Assembly: GCA_030272585.1 (NCBI GenBank)
Contig: BSYQ01000009.1
Span: 1,736,001-1,800,000, forward strand
Direction of reading: 5' to 3'
DNA: 64,000 nt
Source: Bryopsis sp. KO-2023
Lineage: Eukaryota; Chlorophyta; Ulvophyceae; Bryopsidales; Bryopsidaceae
Shown here: positions 27,101-37,700 of the stretch, in pieces
Layout: each line of letters starts with the position of its first letter
Numbering within the stretch: the first letter of the stretch is position 1
Program-made: the position numbers and the translations under genes
The notes under the pieces: model-generated
The model's database searches: none
The model's input: only the letters and a program-made list of their open reading frames with translations
What the model was told of the DNA's origin: nothing

Positions 27101-30100
27101 CGAAACTGTTCCCATCTCCTCCTGACGACCTTCCACACTCTTTGTCCCCTTGACCAATAGGCATATCAAAACCTCCATCCTCAAAAGTGTCCTCATCATG
27201 TCCCGGCGTTCCTCCAGAATCTTCTGCACTCATCTTGCAAAAATCAAAATCATCCAAATCTGCCGCATCCTCGTCTTCTATTTTGTTTCCAGACCCTTCT
27301 GGTGCTGGCTCACCAAACCCATAATCATCAAAAACGGTGCCATTTACACTGCTATCCGAAAACCCAGTCAAACCCCATCCATTGCTGCCACCTGCTTGTG
27401 AGCTATGATCGATGTCATCCCCATCGCCGAGCAGTCCATGCAACAGACTCGTCTTGCTTTTGTGAGTGGATGGGATATCGGAACAGCTGTCAAACTCTAT
27501 TCCACCCAGGAAATCCCTGGTCGGCTCTTCCTCAGTGCATTCAGATGAGGAGACTCCCTTCCCAACCTGGTCAGCAAAGTCTGACAAAACATTTGGAAGA
27601 CTGCTGGTGAGCAGCACTGACATGTGCTCCTCCAAGCGACTCTTTCCAGAGCCATCCTCTTGATGCAACAGCGCATAGCGGGCATATACCTCGTTTCCCA
27701 ATGCAGGCAACAATTTCAGAAGCTCGGCAAAGGACATGGGATTCACATGGCCGAGCAAATCGTGGGCCTCTGTTTCTCCAGTGATGTGCAGGGTAACCGT
27801 GTGATCCGTACGGCCACAAATAGCTGCCCATGTTCTGATAAGCTCTGTTTTGAAGGATGTTGGACCGGACAGGAGAACCGGCTCCCTAGCAGAGATCGCA
27901 AATGCCAGCTGGACAAGCTTCCGAAGGAACGCACTCGGAGGCACAGATCCTCCCCGCCAATGCTTTGAGAGCGCCAAGTTGATGTCAGGCAGAGTCAAAT
28001 GCAAAGGGCCCTCTCTGAAACATACTTTGGATCCCACTGCATCAACTGAAACGGGCCACTCCTTGTCGTTGGGAAGGACAGCATTTTTCCACCCAGGCAC
28101 AGACTCTGCTGCCTCCACCACTTTCTTCCACTCGTTCGAGCCATGATGCTGGGGGTGAAGCAGGGAGAGGGCTACATGTGACCAGAAAGGGGGTTTTTCA
28201 GCCTTGGAGGCAAACATGGTAAATCGCCGCACAATCTTTATGATCTCTCGCATGGTGAATCCCACTTTACGCTCCTTCAATGCAAAGTAGAAATCTTCCA
28301 GTTGTGTTGCCACCTGGGAAACAGAAATTAATTAGCTCACGCATACACCACAGATGCAACAAAATCAATCAGGAGGGGGTGGTTTGAAAACAGCAGATGA
28401 CTAATCACCTCTGGGGTCATGGCATCTCCTTCGGGGAGTCCATTGAACCGCTTCTCGATAACCTCCCTGAGCTCACCCACAGGAAAGTCCCCAATCTGGA
28501 CCTCAAGAAACCGATTTCTGATATTGATGGGCAGCAAATTCCTGCCGGCCGTCCTGTGATCATTTTGAGTCGCAAAAAACCTGAAATCTGGATGCACCTG
28601 CACACACATCGAGGCTCCAGGGATATCGATGCTTGTGCAGCCTTCCAAAACCGGAGCCAAAGCTGATATGACGGGCAACGGTGCCAGATTCAATTCATCT
28701 GCCAGGAACCAGCTTCCCTCCTCCATCGCTTTCACCAAAATGCCCTTGCAGAAGGTAAACTTCCCATTCACTGGGAGCCATGTCCCAAAATAGTCTTGAA
28801 CCGTGGTGGTGTCTGAGTTGTTCAGAATCTCAACCTTTGCACCCTGAACAGGGAGTCCTCTTCGTAGCCCTGTCACCAGTGCTGTTTTACCCACAGCGGG
28901 GGGTCCCTCCAACAGCACAGGCCTATTCGCAGCCACACAAGCAAGAATCGCAGCGGCGTGCTCCTTCCTACTTTCCGTCAGTACCAGGTCAGAAGGGGGA
29001 AGCAGTTCCTCCAGAAACCTCAGTTCTTCCTCTGCACAGTCAGGCATGTCCAATGACTCATCCACGACCTTCTCCACCTTCTCCCTCAGCCTCTGATCTT
29101 TCAGCTGGACTCCGAATGTGAGGTCAAATGCAGCTTTGAGCGCCTTATCTAGAGATCCTTGGCCATGCATGCGCTTTTGCAGCAAGTATGCACTGTCGAT
29201 CATCTGTATGTAACTCCTCATTGTGAGTGACGCCAACTGGTTGCGTTCTGGAAGCAGTTTCTGGTGAATGTTCCAGCAGAGCGCAGCTACACGTTCCTGA
29301 GCAGCTTCGCCAGGGCAATCCATGAGAATGCCTGCCATCCCCTTGATCTCTTCCCTGAAGAGCTCATCGCTTTTGTCCATTGGGTCATCCACATGAATTA
29401 TCGAAAACCGGTTAGCAAGTGCCGGCGACAGCTCGTTGGAGAGCATGTCGCATCCGGATGAATTCTTCCCTGGGGGCGTGAAAGTGGCCAGGAATGAAAA
29501 TCCTTCTGCTGGACCCTCCCTGAGGCTGCCATCCCCCATCAGACAGCATTTGAACGGACCACCATCCCCCTTCTCTGAAAGACATAACATGGGGGGGACT
29601 TCCAGCGTGGGGTTGAGTCGCTCCAGCACGGCTGCTTCTGCCTGGCCCAGGTTATCAACCAACAAGAAACAGCCATTCGTATAGGCTCGTGTCAAGGGTC
29701 CATTCACCCACTGAATCTCAGCTTGTTTCGAATCACTTGAGCAGGGCAATCGCTGCCCAAGCAACGCCGATGGCTCGCTCTCTGGAGTCAGGACGATTTG
29801 CTCAATGTCCCTCCCAACAATGAATGCCAGTGCTTTCACGAGGGCACTTTTTCCGCATCCAGACTTTCCTTCCACCAAGACTGGATTACCGCTTTTCACA
29901 GCAAGCAAAATGAGGTTCAAAGCTTTCAGAAACCTTTCCCCCAGCATCAGGGGAGCTGCACTCAGAGCGTCGTCATTGACAGCAGGCTCTTCAGCTAAGA
30001 CAAACGCTTGCTCAAAAATCTGGATAATTCTTTTCCGAGCTTCCTCGTGCCTGAATTTGGATGCATACAGACTTGCTCCCATTGCTCCCAGCTGGTCGGC

Positions 30101-33100
30101 CAGTGCTGGGAGGAGCAGAGACTGGGATGCTCCTGCCTTGATCCACTCCCACAGCCACATGTCAGAAAAATCCATCTGCAGCCCATGCTTCAATATGAAA
30201 TCAGGGCTCATCACTAGGAGCTCTATTTCCCGATGAACGGCCTCACACTCTTTCAAAATATGGGCACCGTCCGGGTAAAAAACATGCCCCATTCTTTCTC
30301 CCCAAGCAGCCTCGTTGAGGATCCACCATCCATCTGAGCTCTTACGATCTCTGGAAAACATATCCAGGATTCTGCTGCTCTGCCATGATAAGGTCGGCTC
30401 ATAGAACCCAGCTTCGATCAACTCCTTTCGAACTACCTCCCCACCTTTGTGTCTGAATCTGGAGCCGTACACTAACCAAGCCAAGTCCATCGCATTTTGA
30501 CCTTCATGATTGCAGAGGAGATCGCACCACATCAGGAGCTCCCGGATGGTAATTGTTGCATAAGCTCCCTTTTCTGCAAACGATTGTTCCCTCATGCCTT
30601 CCACAATCTTCACATGAAACTCAACCATTTGCTTCGCCAAGGACCCGATTTCCTCCCTCTGGGGCTTCTCCCTATCCACCAGATACCCTTGGGACAGCCT
30701 GTGAATCACGATATCAACCCATTCCGACTCTGGGAGCTGCTTGAAAACCATCAACGAAAATCTAGAGAGGAAAGATTCACTCAATTTTTCCCTCATTGCC
30801 CTGAACAAACCAGCTGAAGGGTTTTCTGTACCAAACAGCCTGAAGTCCTCATGCCTTTCCAAAACCCTGACCGGCTCAAGAGCTGAGCTGTTGTCTCGAA
30901 TGATAAGCCTGCCAGTGTCCAAAGCATGTTCTATGCATTGCAATGTTTTCTCCTCTGCAAGGTTCAACTCATCCAACAGAACCCACAATCCTTTTTGGAA
31001 AGCATCAGCGAATGGCTGAAGCTCGAAGCAAATCTCTTGCTTCCCCAACCCATTCACTTTCAGCGACGTCCTTGCAAGGAGGTCATCTGGACCCACTCGT
31101 GAAGACATGTTGATCCGAACAAGGCTCTGATTGCATTGCCTCGCTGCCTCCATGACAGTCGCAGTCTTACCCACCCCTGTCGAGATATTTCACACCAAGT
31201 TCAGCAAGGTTATGATACTCCAAAATAGATCAGCTTCTGTTTGCAGCTCACAGAGTTCAAAAATTCTTGGTACCTGTTGCGCCCTCCAGCAGAATGGGAA
31301 TGCCATTGGAGGCAGCTTCCAACAGTCGATCCAAGTTTTTCTGAGTTGTCTTAGTCATCACCATGTCACTTTTCAAATTTTCTGGACCTCTTGTGGAACC
31401 ACCATCCTCCTCTACAAGATCATGCAAGACTTCAGTTTGATGCCCAGGTTCCTGTGCTCTCCTGAGGATGCGAGAAATCCGCTTGAGATCCAGGCTGGAA
31501 ACATTATTGGAAGCTTCTGGCACTGAGTGGCCTGTCAGTGATGTAAAAAAGCCCATGTCTTGGTCCCTTTGACTAGCTGCACCCTTGGCTCCACTCGCAT
31601 GAACACCCCCGCTTTTGGACTTGTATGAAACCTGCAGCAAATCCCTGTCTTCCTGGCTCAACTCCATCAAATCTCCCACAAGCCTCACTGCTGCATTCTT
31701 ATCGTCAGGATTCTTTGCCCCATCCAACAGGGACAAGATCAGGGGGAATTTTCGCTTCAGGGCTGAGGTGAGCGGTGATGATGATTCACTTTCAGAATGA
31801 ACCTGTGCCAGAGTGGGAAACCATGATTTCAAACCAGTTGATTCGGCATCCGCCGCCCTTTTTAAGATATTCTCAATGAAAAACCCCAGCCCAGATGACG
31901 GTCCCTCCTCCCGACTGTTCAGCGCTACATTGTCATGGTTGGCAAGCAGATGCACGCAAGCTTTCAATGCCAAAGTATCAGGATCATTCCTCAAGATGCA
32001 TTCACTCCACCCGGCAGCCAGTCTGGCCCCAACATCTTTCTGAACACGAACATCATCACAGATGGAAGCAGTGACTACAATGGAGTACACTGAGATGGGA
32101 TCTTCTCCCAAGTCGGCGTATGCAATCAAGCTCTCAAGGATGGTGGTGCTTCCCCCGGCTGTGATGGCTTTCGAGCAGCAAGCTCTCCCTTTCTCAGTTA
32201 CCAGAAGAGTATGAAACAGCTCAACTAGCTTGTCACTGTCCTGCACTTCTGCATGCTGGAAAACAGCTATGAGCATCTCAACGTCTGCAACATTGCAGCT
32301 TTCCACCCATGTGGCCACACTCTTTGCAGACATGCAGGATTCCAACAGCTCCAGCATATCAATTGATGACTCATGGCACATGCACAATCTCAAAACAGAT
32401 CTGACGATGGGCTGGCTGGAATGCAATGAGTAATGCATGGCCATGATTCGCATGCAATGAATCCATTCAATGATGGATCCATCTTCCATCTCGATGCTCT
32501 TAGCACCCAGAACCTCTTCAAGTTCGAAGAGCCCCTCGATTTTTTCAAGATCAACCCTCGAGCACAACGCGGCATTGTCGCTCCCAGAGAACAAGCATGT
32601 CATCAAATACAGCCTCTCCAGGATCCACTCCCCCGATCTGCTTTTTCGCTCAACAGACGATCGGCCCAGCAGCTCAAGCACACACAATATGAGCTCTACA
32701 GCATCATCAACACTCATTCCCGTCGCAGATTTGGCGAAAAACCGATGGAAGGTAGCCCACCACCATCCCTGCGTCTCAGATCGCAAACACGACACCAAAA
32801 GAGCGACAAAAAGATTCTTCACACCAGGAGATGCATCGTCCAGACAGCTTTCTAGCTGCAGCAAGATCGCTTCCAGAGCACTCTCCGATCTACGATCGAG
32901 CACCCGATCGAAGGCTTGGATGACGCGCTCGACAACGAACTTGCGAATGGGCTCCTCTTCGTGAACCGTGCTAATGATCATGGACGCGATCTTGCGAAAG
33001 ATATCCGCACATGCCGACGGCTCGCTGTTCGATATCAGATCCAGCACAAGACCTTCGCTCCCTTCCCTGGGCCCCACTTTCCCGTCGTGCGACGATTCCG

Positions 33101-33776
33101 CCTTGCCATCGCTCCACAAAACCTTGAATCTCCTCTCCGCAGAAAATTTTGTCCTCCCGACGGCGTTCAACTGTGCAGGATCCACCTGGACGATGCGCAA
33201 CGGGTTCAAAAACAACTTGATCAACCCCGTCGCTTTCGTGAGGTCGCCCTCCCAAACCCTCCTCTCTTCTCCGCCGACATCGTACACCCACTTCAGCAAC
33301 CGGCAGATCGCATCAGTTTCAACTGCGTCGCATCCCTGGACGTCAAACAGATCTCCAAGATACTCGATCGCCCCATCGCACTGGCTGGAGACTTTGGGCC
33401 TCACCGCCTCTTTTTTCTTCATGGACTTAACCACCTCCATGACTTTCAGCGCGGAGGGGTGGAACTCGATCTGGTCCACTAAGATCCTTCGCACCGTCGT
33501 CTCTTTCTCTGGTTGTCCTTGCAGTCCAGCGATGTACCAATCCAACAGTCTCGCCATTACGCACGACTTGGGGGTGCACGATTTCAACACTCGCACGCCA
33601 CAGAATTGCACAATGCATCGATAAAAAATGGACACCCCTTCCTCAGAAAAGGTGCTTGGGCAGGCCATCGCCCCCTCAACGTGACGTCTCACCACCGCCA
33701 CATCCACGGCATCATCAACCAGAGACTTTTGCAAGTCGCTGATGATGTGCACGAAAGTCTGGCCGTCGGCCGCCAT
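5461..33776 (-). CDS. Giant midasin-type AAA / vWA protein (~8,740 aa)
   Basis: Twenty exons, with ends (high-low) 33776-31274, 31176-28349, 28313-25877, 25707-24692, 24588-24466, 24384-24163, 23972-23639, 23447-23110, 22985-14061, 13945-11901, 11753-11607, 11513-11344, 11205-11018, 10933-10713, 10609-9221, 9122-8842, 8779-6909, 6825-6503, 6386-6191, 6126-5461. All phases agree and the sum, 26,223 nt, is divisible by three. Domain order: N-terminal region (1-830); six AAA modules of the midasin/dynein class with Walker A near residues 834, 1273, 1595, 1925, 2589 and 2928; a long linker; Ig-like domains near 5930-6560; four vWA domains near 7690, 8085, 8325 and 8540. Midasin is a ring ATPase that remodels pre-60S ribosomes through one C-terminal MIDAS domain. 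Four vWA domains, Ig-like domains and the length set this protein apart. One in-frame TAG (27063-27065) probably lies in an unannotated 93-nt intron. The function is unknown, and a mechanochemical remodeller is inference. Confidence 0.88.
12900..15010 (-). other. Ig-like (ASH/MSP-like) domain series in the giant protein
   Basis: The end of the large exon and the start of the following one encode beta-rich repeats with patterns such as LVVDFGTVL, TVRLVNKTSEDIDFKF, KIDFGHIAAD, AFTIRNRMGATLLI, WLKLENSGKVPVKFKF and GISNIGESTLRM. These resemble ASH/HYDIN/MSP-type immunoglobulin-like domains, which are common in ciliary, centrosomal and trafficking proteins. At least four units can be distinguished by eye. 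The family assignment rests on pattern only and needs a profile search. Confidence 0.5.
14061..22985 (-). other. Single 8.9-kb exon: linker of the giant protein
   Basis: This exon of 8,925 nt (2,975 codons) is uninterrupted. It starts at a CTTTCCTTCAG acceptor after a GC donor and ends at a GTATGTG donor. The encoded protein is mostly helical and charged, without strong similarity I can recall. It includes a predicted coiled-coil stretch (around 18560-18850, with alternating Glu/Lys/Arg heptads) and another Lys/Glu-rich segment near 21650-21750. In midasin the equivalent position is a long helical linker, so the placement agrees with that architecture, although here the linker is much longer. 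Ig-like domains begin near 15010. Confidence 0.7.
23110..31330 (-). other. Six-AAA (midasin/dynein-type) motor region
   Basis: Walker A motifs: AAA1 GATGVGKT (split by the intron at 31177-31273), AAA2 GKSGCGKS, AAA3 GPPAVGKT, AAA4 GPTSFKT (one residue short and lacking the Gly before Lys), AAA5 GPPGIGKT (split by the intron at 25708-25876), AAA6 GDTCSKKT. Walker B motifs: WVLLDELNLA (AAA1), FLLVDNLGQA (AAA2), WFLADELNLA (AAA3), ILVIEDYDACP (AAA4), WVLLDEINLAPPEVLE (AAA5), YILLDNINSAPPEVVE (AAA6). AAA5 and AAA6 carry midasin-like context (RINLSKDT, ETADLIGAVQ, IFATADP). AAA4 and AAA6 look catalytically weak, while AAA1, AAA3 and AAA5 keep the best active sites. Confidence 0.85.
27037..27400 (-). 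other. Acidic insertion within AAA4, with an in-frame TAG
   Basis: Between the Walker A (about 27880) and Walker B (about 26750) segments of AAA4 lies an Asp/Glu/Gly-rich insertion with short internal repeats (FEDGGFDMP, FEDAGFDMP). The otherwise continuous frame meets TAG at 27065-27063. A phase-preserving GT-AG intron of 93 nt (27037-27129, donor AAG/GTCGTC, acceptor GGGTCCAG) would remove it and fits the size of the other introns in this gene. Its donor is weak. Confidence 0.5.
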
Positions 33777-34290
33777 TTCGAAATTTTACTAACCTCAACA
33801 GTACAAAGACGACTAAAAAACAAAAAAACAAAAACAAAAAAAAACCCACAAAAAAACGTACACAAAACCAACAGAATTTCTCACTAGATACAACAAACAG
33901 AAGGGTTTAACATCGACATCCCCTCGTCCCTGGAAATCAACCGCCTCCCCTTCAGGAACCCCCCCAAAAAAAAGTGAAATGCTGAGATGGCGTTTTCAAA
34001 CACCAGTCCAGCTCCGGAGTTTGGGAACGAACTCGAGACGCTCCAAGGCGCCAAGCCCAAGCTTTCTCCGACAACAATAGTAGGAAAGTACGCTGACGAT
34101 ATCCAAAAGACGATATCAACGTGAAGTTCTGAACACCGAATGAGGTTTTGCAGGGAGCTCGCAACAAATAGTGCGTGTTGCACACGTTCAGGACGACTGC
34201 GATGCTGATTGATGGAGGTGACATAGACAAATTTATATTTTTTGTTTCATTTGTTGGGGGGGGGGGGTGTTCAGAGCAACCCCGTCTTTC
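33777..34290. other. Upstream region of the giant gene
   Basis: Between the start codon at 33776 and a MITE-like element there is an A-rich tract (33815-33870, mostly A with C) followed by mixed sequence and a 12-G run at 34256-34267. No gene, clear TATA element or other signal is supported. It presumably contains the promoter of the minus-strand giant gene. Confidence 0.4.
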
Positions 34291-34522
34291 GTCAGCATCA
34301 GTGAACCCCCGCCCCTGTTTCCTTTCCGCTCACTTCCGTCCCGAAAGGCGTGGCGATATTCGCTGGCGAGATGATAACGACAAGGGGACAGGCTACGTAG
34401 CTACGCAACATCGCCGCCCTTCCCCCCGGCAATGATAATGCTTTGTGGGGGTGCAGAAAACGAGCGTTTCGGAACGGAAGCGGGCGGAAAGGAAACAGGG
34501 GCGGGGGTTCACTGATGCTGAC
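34291..34522. mobile_element. MITE-like element with ~57-bp inverted termini
   Basis: The left end (from GTCAGCATCAGTGAACCC at 34291) is repeated in reverse complement up to 34522. The outer 39 bp match perfectly and the next 18 bp with a few changes. The whole is 232 bp with no coding capacity, typical of a miniature inverted-repeat element. A target-site duplication is not obvious. Confidence 0.6.
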
Positions 34523-34789
34523 AAAGATTCTCGCCAAAGATCCTTGCATTCGTCTGGGTGACCTCTGCATTCAAGCCAGACAGCACGCGTAAAATTGGTG
34601 CGATGGGGATTACTAGTGTGATGGGCGTGAACGGGACATGATGCCACAATCACGTGACTTGTTTTCTGAGTCTGTGGGCTGGAAGCTTCCTTTGTATAAA
34701 TCACATGTGTTTTTAAATGAAACAAAGACAATTTTCTGTCCAGCTCCTGCCCAGCCAATCGAACAGAAGAAAAGAAACAAGCTTCTGAT

Positions 34790-37700
34790 TCTTAGTGCGA
34801 AAAGAGGAAACAAAACATAGCCACCGAGTCAAAGACACCACGAGTTCGAATGAGCTGCAGTGAGTATTTAACCCCAGCTGCGCAGCTGCATGTGGCCTGT
34901 AGTGGGTTTTCAGAACAGAATGGGGAATGTGTACCACAAAAACACGAAAAAAACATGCAAGTAAACCAGCCGCAAAATCGTCCCAAGACTTGTACTGTAT
35001 GTACACCAGACGAGTTTCCACCGAATTTTTCACGACAGTGCTACGCATTGCCCAAACTGGCTTCCTGGCTGTCCACCCGGAACAACTGAATAAACCTCGC
35101 CACAAAGCTGCACCTCCGAAAACTCTGGTCTTCGGTTATCTTCGCTGACAAGCAAGACAAGCAAGGTAAGCGTCCCCTTCACGTCCTTGTTTCGTTCCCT
35201 TGTTCCAACCACACTGGCCGAAGCGGAAACGACCCTTTTTTTTGGCGTGCGAAGCCTCTCTCTCACTCTTTTCTCCTTAATTGGTTGGGATCAACCCCTG
35301 ATTGGTTGTCCTTGCACAGTTTTCTGGGGAGCTTCGCTAGCGTAAGAGTTTGGGAGGGAGAGAGAGCTCCACCTGCTTAACGCAGTCGAAAATCCCAACC
35401 AAACTCGTACGTGTTTACGTGCCGACTTCTTGCACCTGACGCCCGACGCAAGAACTTCGTTTTTTTGTCTGACTATCACCTAACCAAGATGGACTGTTGT
35501 GCTTCCTGATATGTGGCTTCAGATGGTGCTTCCTCCGCAGTCCCCGTCCCCCGTCGCGCGCTTCACTGACCGACGGTGTTCAGTGAAGTGCCGGGCACCT
35601 CCCTCCCCTACTGCACCTGGATCTCCGCTCTCAAGGCTGCAGTGTTGGAGGGGTAAGTCGTATCTCCTTGCCTCTTGTGTTGTTTCCTTGTGTTGGCGTT
35701 CTACGGGTGAGCCGCAACCCATCTCATTGTCTGCGTTTCTATTTTTAGTAATCGTCATCGGAACATGTTTGCGCACACGCCAGCGATACGTGAATTCCTC
35801 GTGTTGGTTTGTCCGCACGATCTTATATCTAGAGAGACGCTGGTTGCGTGTCGTTGCCTTTCAGCAAGATGAGGCTGTTCTCCCTCCATGTGCAGCGAAA
35901 TCCTGGATCCTTCAATTGTCGTGGCAGTGTCAAATGTGTCCAGAATCACTTACTTGACCCAGTGCCATTTTGATCGATCAGGAAACATTAAATTGACCAA
36001 AAAGTATGTCTGCAGGGGAATCGTCCGGGGAAGAAGCAACCCCGTCCCGTGGCGGTGGCGGGAGGTCCATTTTTAGCCTGGATCCCGAGGAGCGCGGTGA
36101 GTGTCCCATTTTTTGAACATTATTTCGTCAGAATTTTCTGATTTGATCCACAGTTCATTTTTGGAGTTATGTGCTTTGTTCAATGACGAATGGGAGGAAA
36201 ATTATCGCAATCCCTCGAAAATACCAGATGTTTCTGGTCGCCGTGCAACTCGAGTAAAAACGCCTGACGAGTGAAATGTGTTTCTCAGCGGCAATGTTCC
36301 TCGAGCCCCCAGCCCAGCAGCAACTTGACCAAAAAGAAAAACACGCTGGGGCTCACATGTGGGAGGAGCCATTGCTGCCAGGATTAAAGCGTTCATGGGA
36401 CCAGGTATTGATTCCATGCAAATTCTACTTCACCAGAATCAACAGATTGGGAAAAACATTTTTCATCTTATTGTGCTGCTGCTGCTGTTGCTGCTGAATA
36501 ATTCCATGACTTTGAATGTTGCATCAGGCGTGGACCGAGGGCTGTCCGGAAAGAGAAGACCGTTACGTGGTGGTGGAGGATTCGGAGTGGGCAGGAAAGC
36601 AGAGGAGCGATCCTCAGGTGGAAAAGAGGACTGCTGGCAATCGAGGCGGGCTCCGAAGAAGGTGAAATCTGGCTGATCTTGCTTAGTCATTCATACCATT
36701 ATGTACAGTCAAAACAGTTTTCATTTTTGTCTGACTAGTGTTTAAATTCTCCCATCCATTCACACGAACAAAAGTTTAGATTTTTTTGTTGTTGTTCTTC
36801 ACTTCAGGTTCCCTGTTGTGAGTGCGATTGTGGGTGCAGCTGCTGCTTCGTTGGCGATCTTATGCAGGAGGCCTCACTGCCATTGATCTAGGGTGGGAAA
36901 AAAAATAACAATTGTTTGAGAAAGGGCCCAAAAAGGGCTGTATTCTATTATCGTGATGTGAGGTCTGAAAAATGATCTTATGTTTTTTTTTGAATGTCTT
37001 TTGACTGGGGAATTTGAACTGCAAGAATTAATGGGGATGAACACCAAAGCAACCTGTTTTTCTTTACAAATTCCAATTATTACAAACATTGTATTGCGCA
37101 TCATGCGTAACAGATGTTTTTTTTTCTATTTTTTTTGAGGTGGGGTGGGATTGGGGAGTTTGGGAAAAAAATCGTGGTGCCGGTCAAAAGACAGTAACCA
37201 GTCAGCGAAAAAAAAAAACAATAAAAAAAAACTGAAAATTAATTTTGATTGCTTCTTTTGAAATTCTTCTTTCTGAAAGCGATCTGGGTGGAAGTGAACG
37301 AATGAATGCAATCAACTTTTTTCACTGAAAATTGTGAGAAAATGAGCTGCAGCAGCTCGATTTGAAAAAAGGGAATGGAGTGTGGGAGAAAACAAGAATT
37401 CTTCAGGAAGGATTGACTGTTGCTGAAAGTGTCTGACACCTGGTCTCAAAAGGCCTGGAAAAAACCCTCCAGAGGTTCAGAAAAATGCAGGGAAAAAAAA
37501 AAGGGGTCGAAGACTCCAAAAAAAAAAAAGAGAAAAGGAAGGAAAAGGTGGTTCAAATGTGGACCAACCCAGACATTACTTGTTGGATCATATTTCTTGT
37601 CTTTTTTTTGTTTTTTGTCCATCTGGGAAAAACATGGAAAGACTTGAATAAGGTTGTTTTGTTGTGGAGAAGGAAAAGGGGGGCAGAGGTTTGATTCAGT

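Noticed and set aside
32433..33624. Long plus-strand open frames opposite the first exon of the giant gene
   Set aside because: They are antisense shadows of a phase-consistent coding exon with recognisable downstream domains.
35499..35957. 152-codon open frame in the right arm
   Set aside because: It spans a GC-rich hairpin and does not keep its frame in the left arm. It is probably untranslated upstream sequence of the tail-anchored gene.
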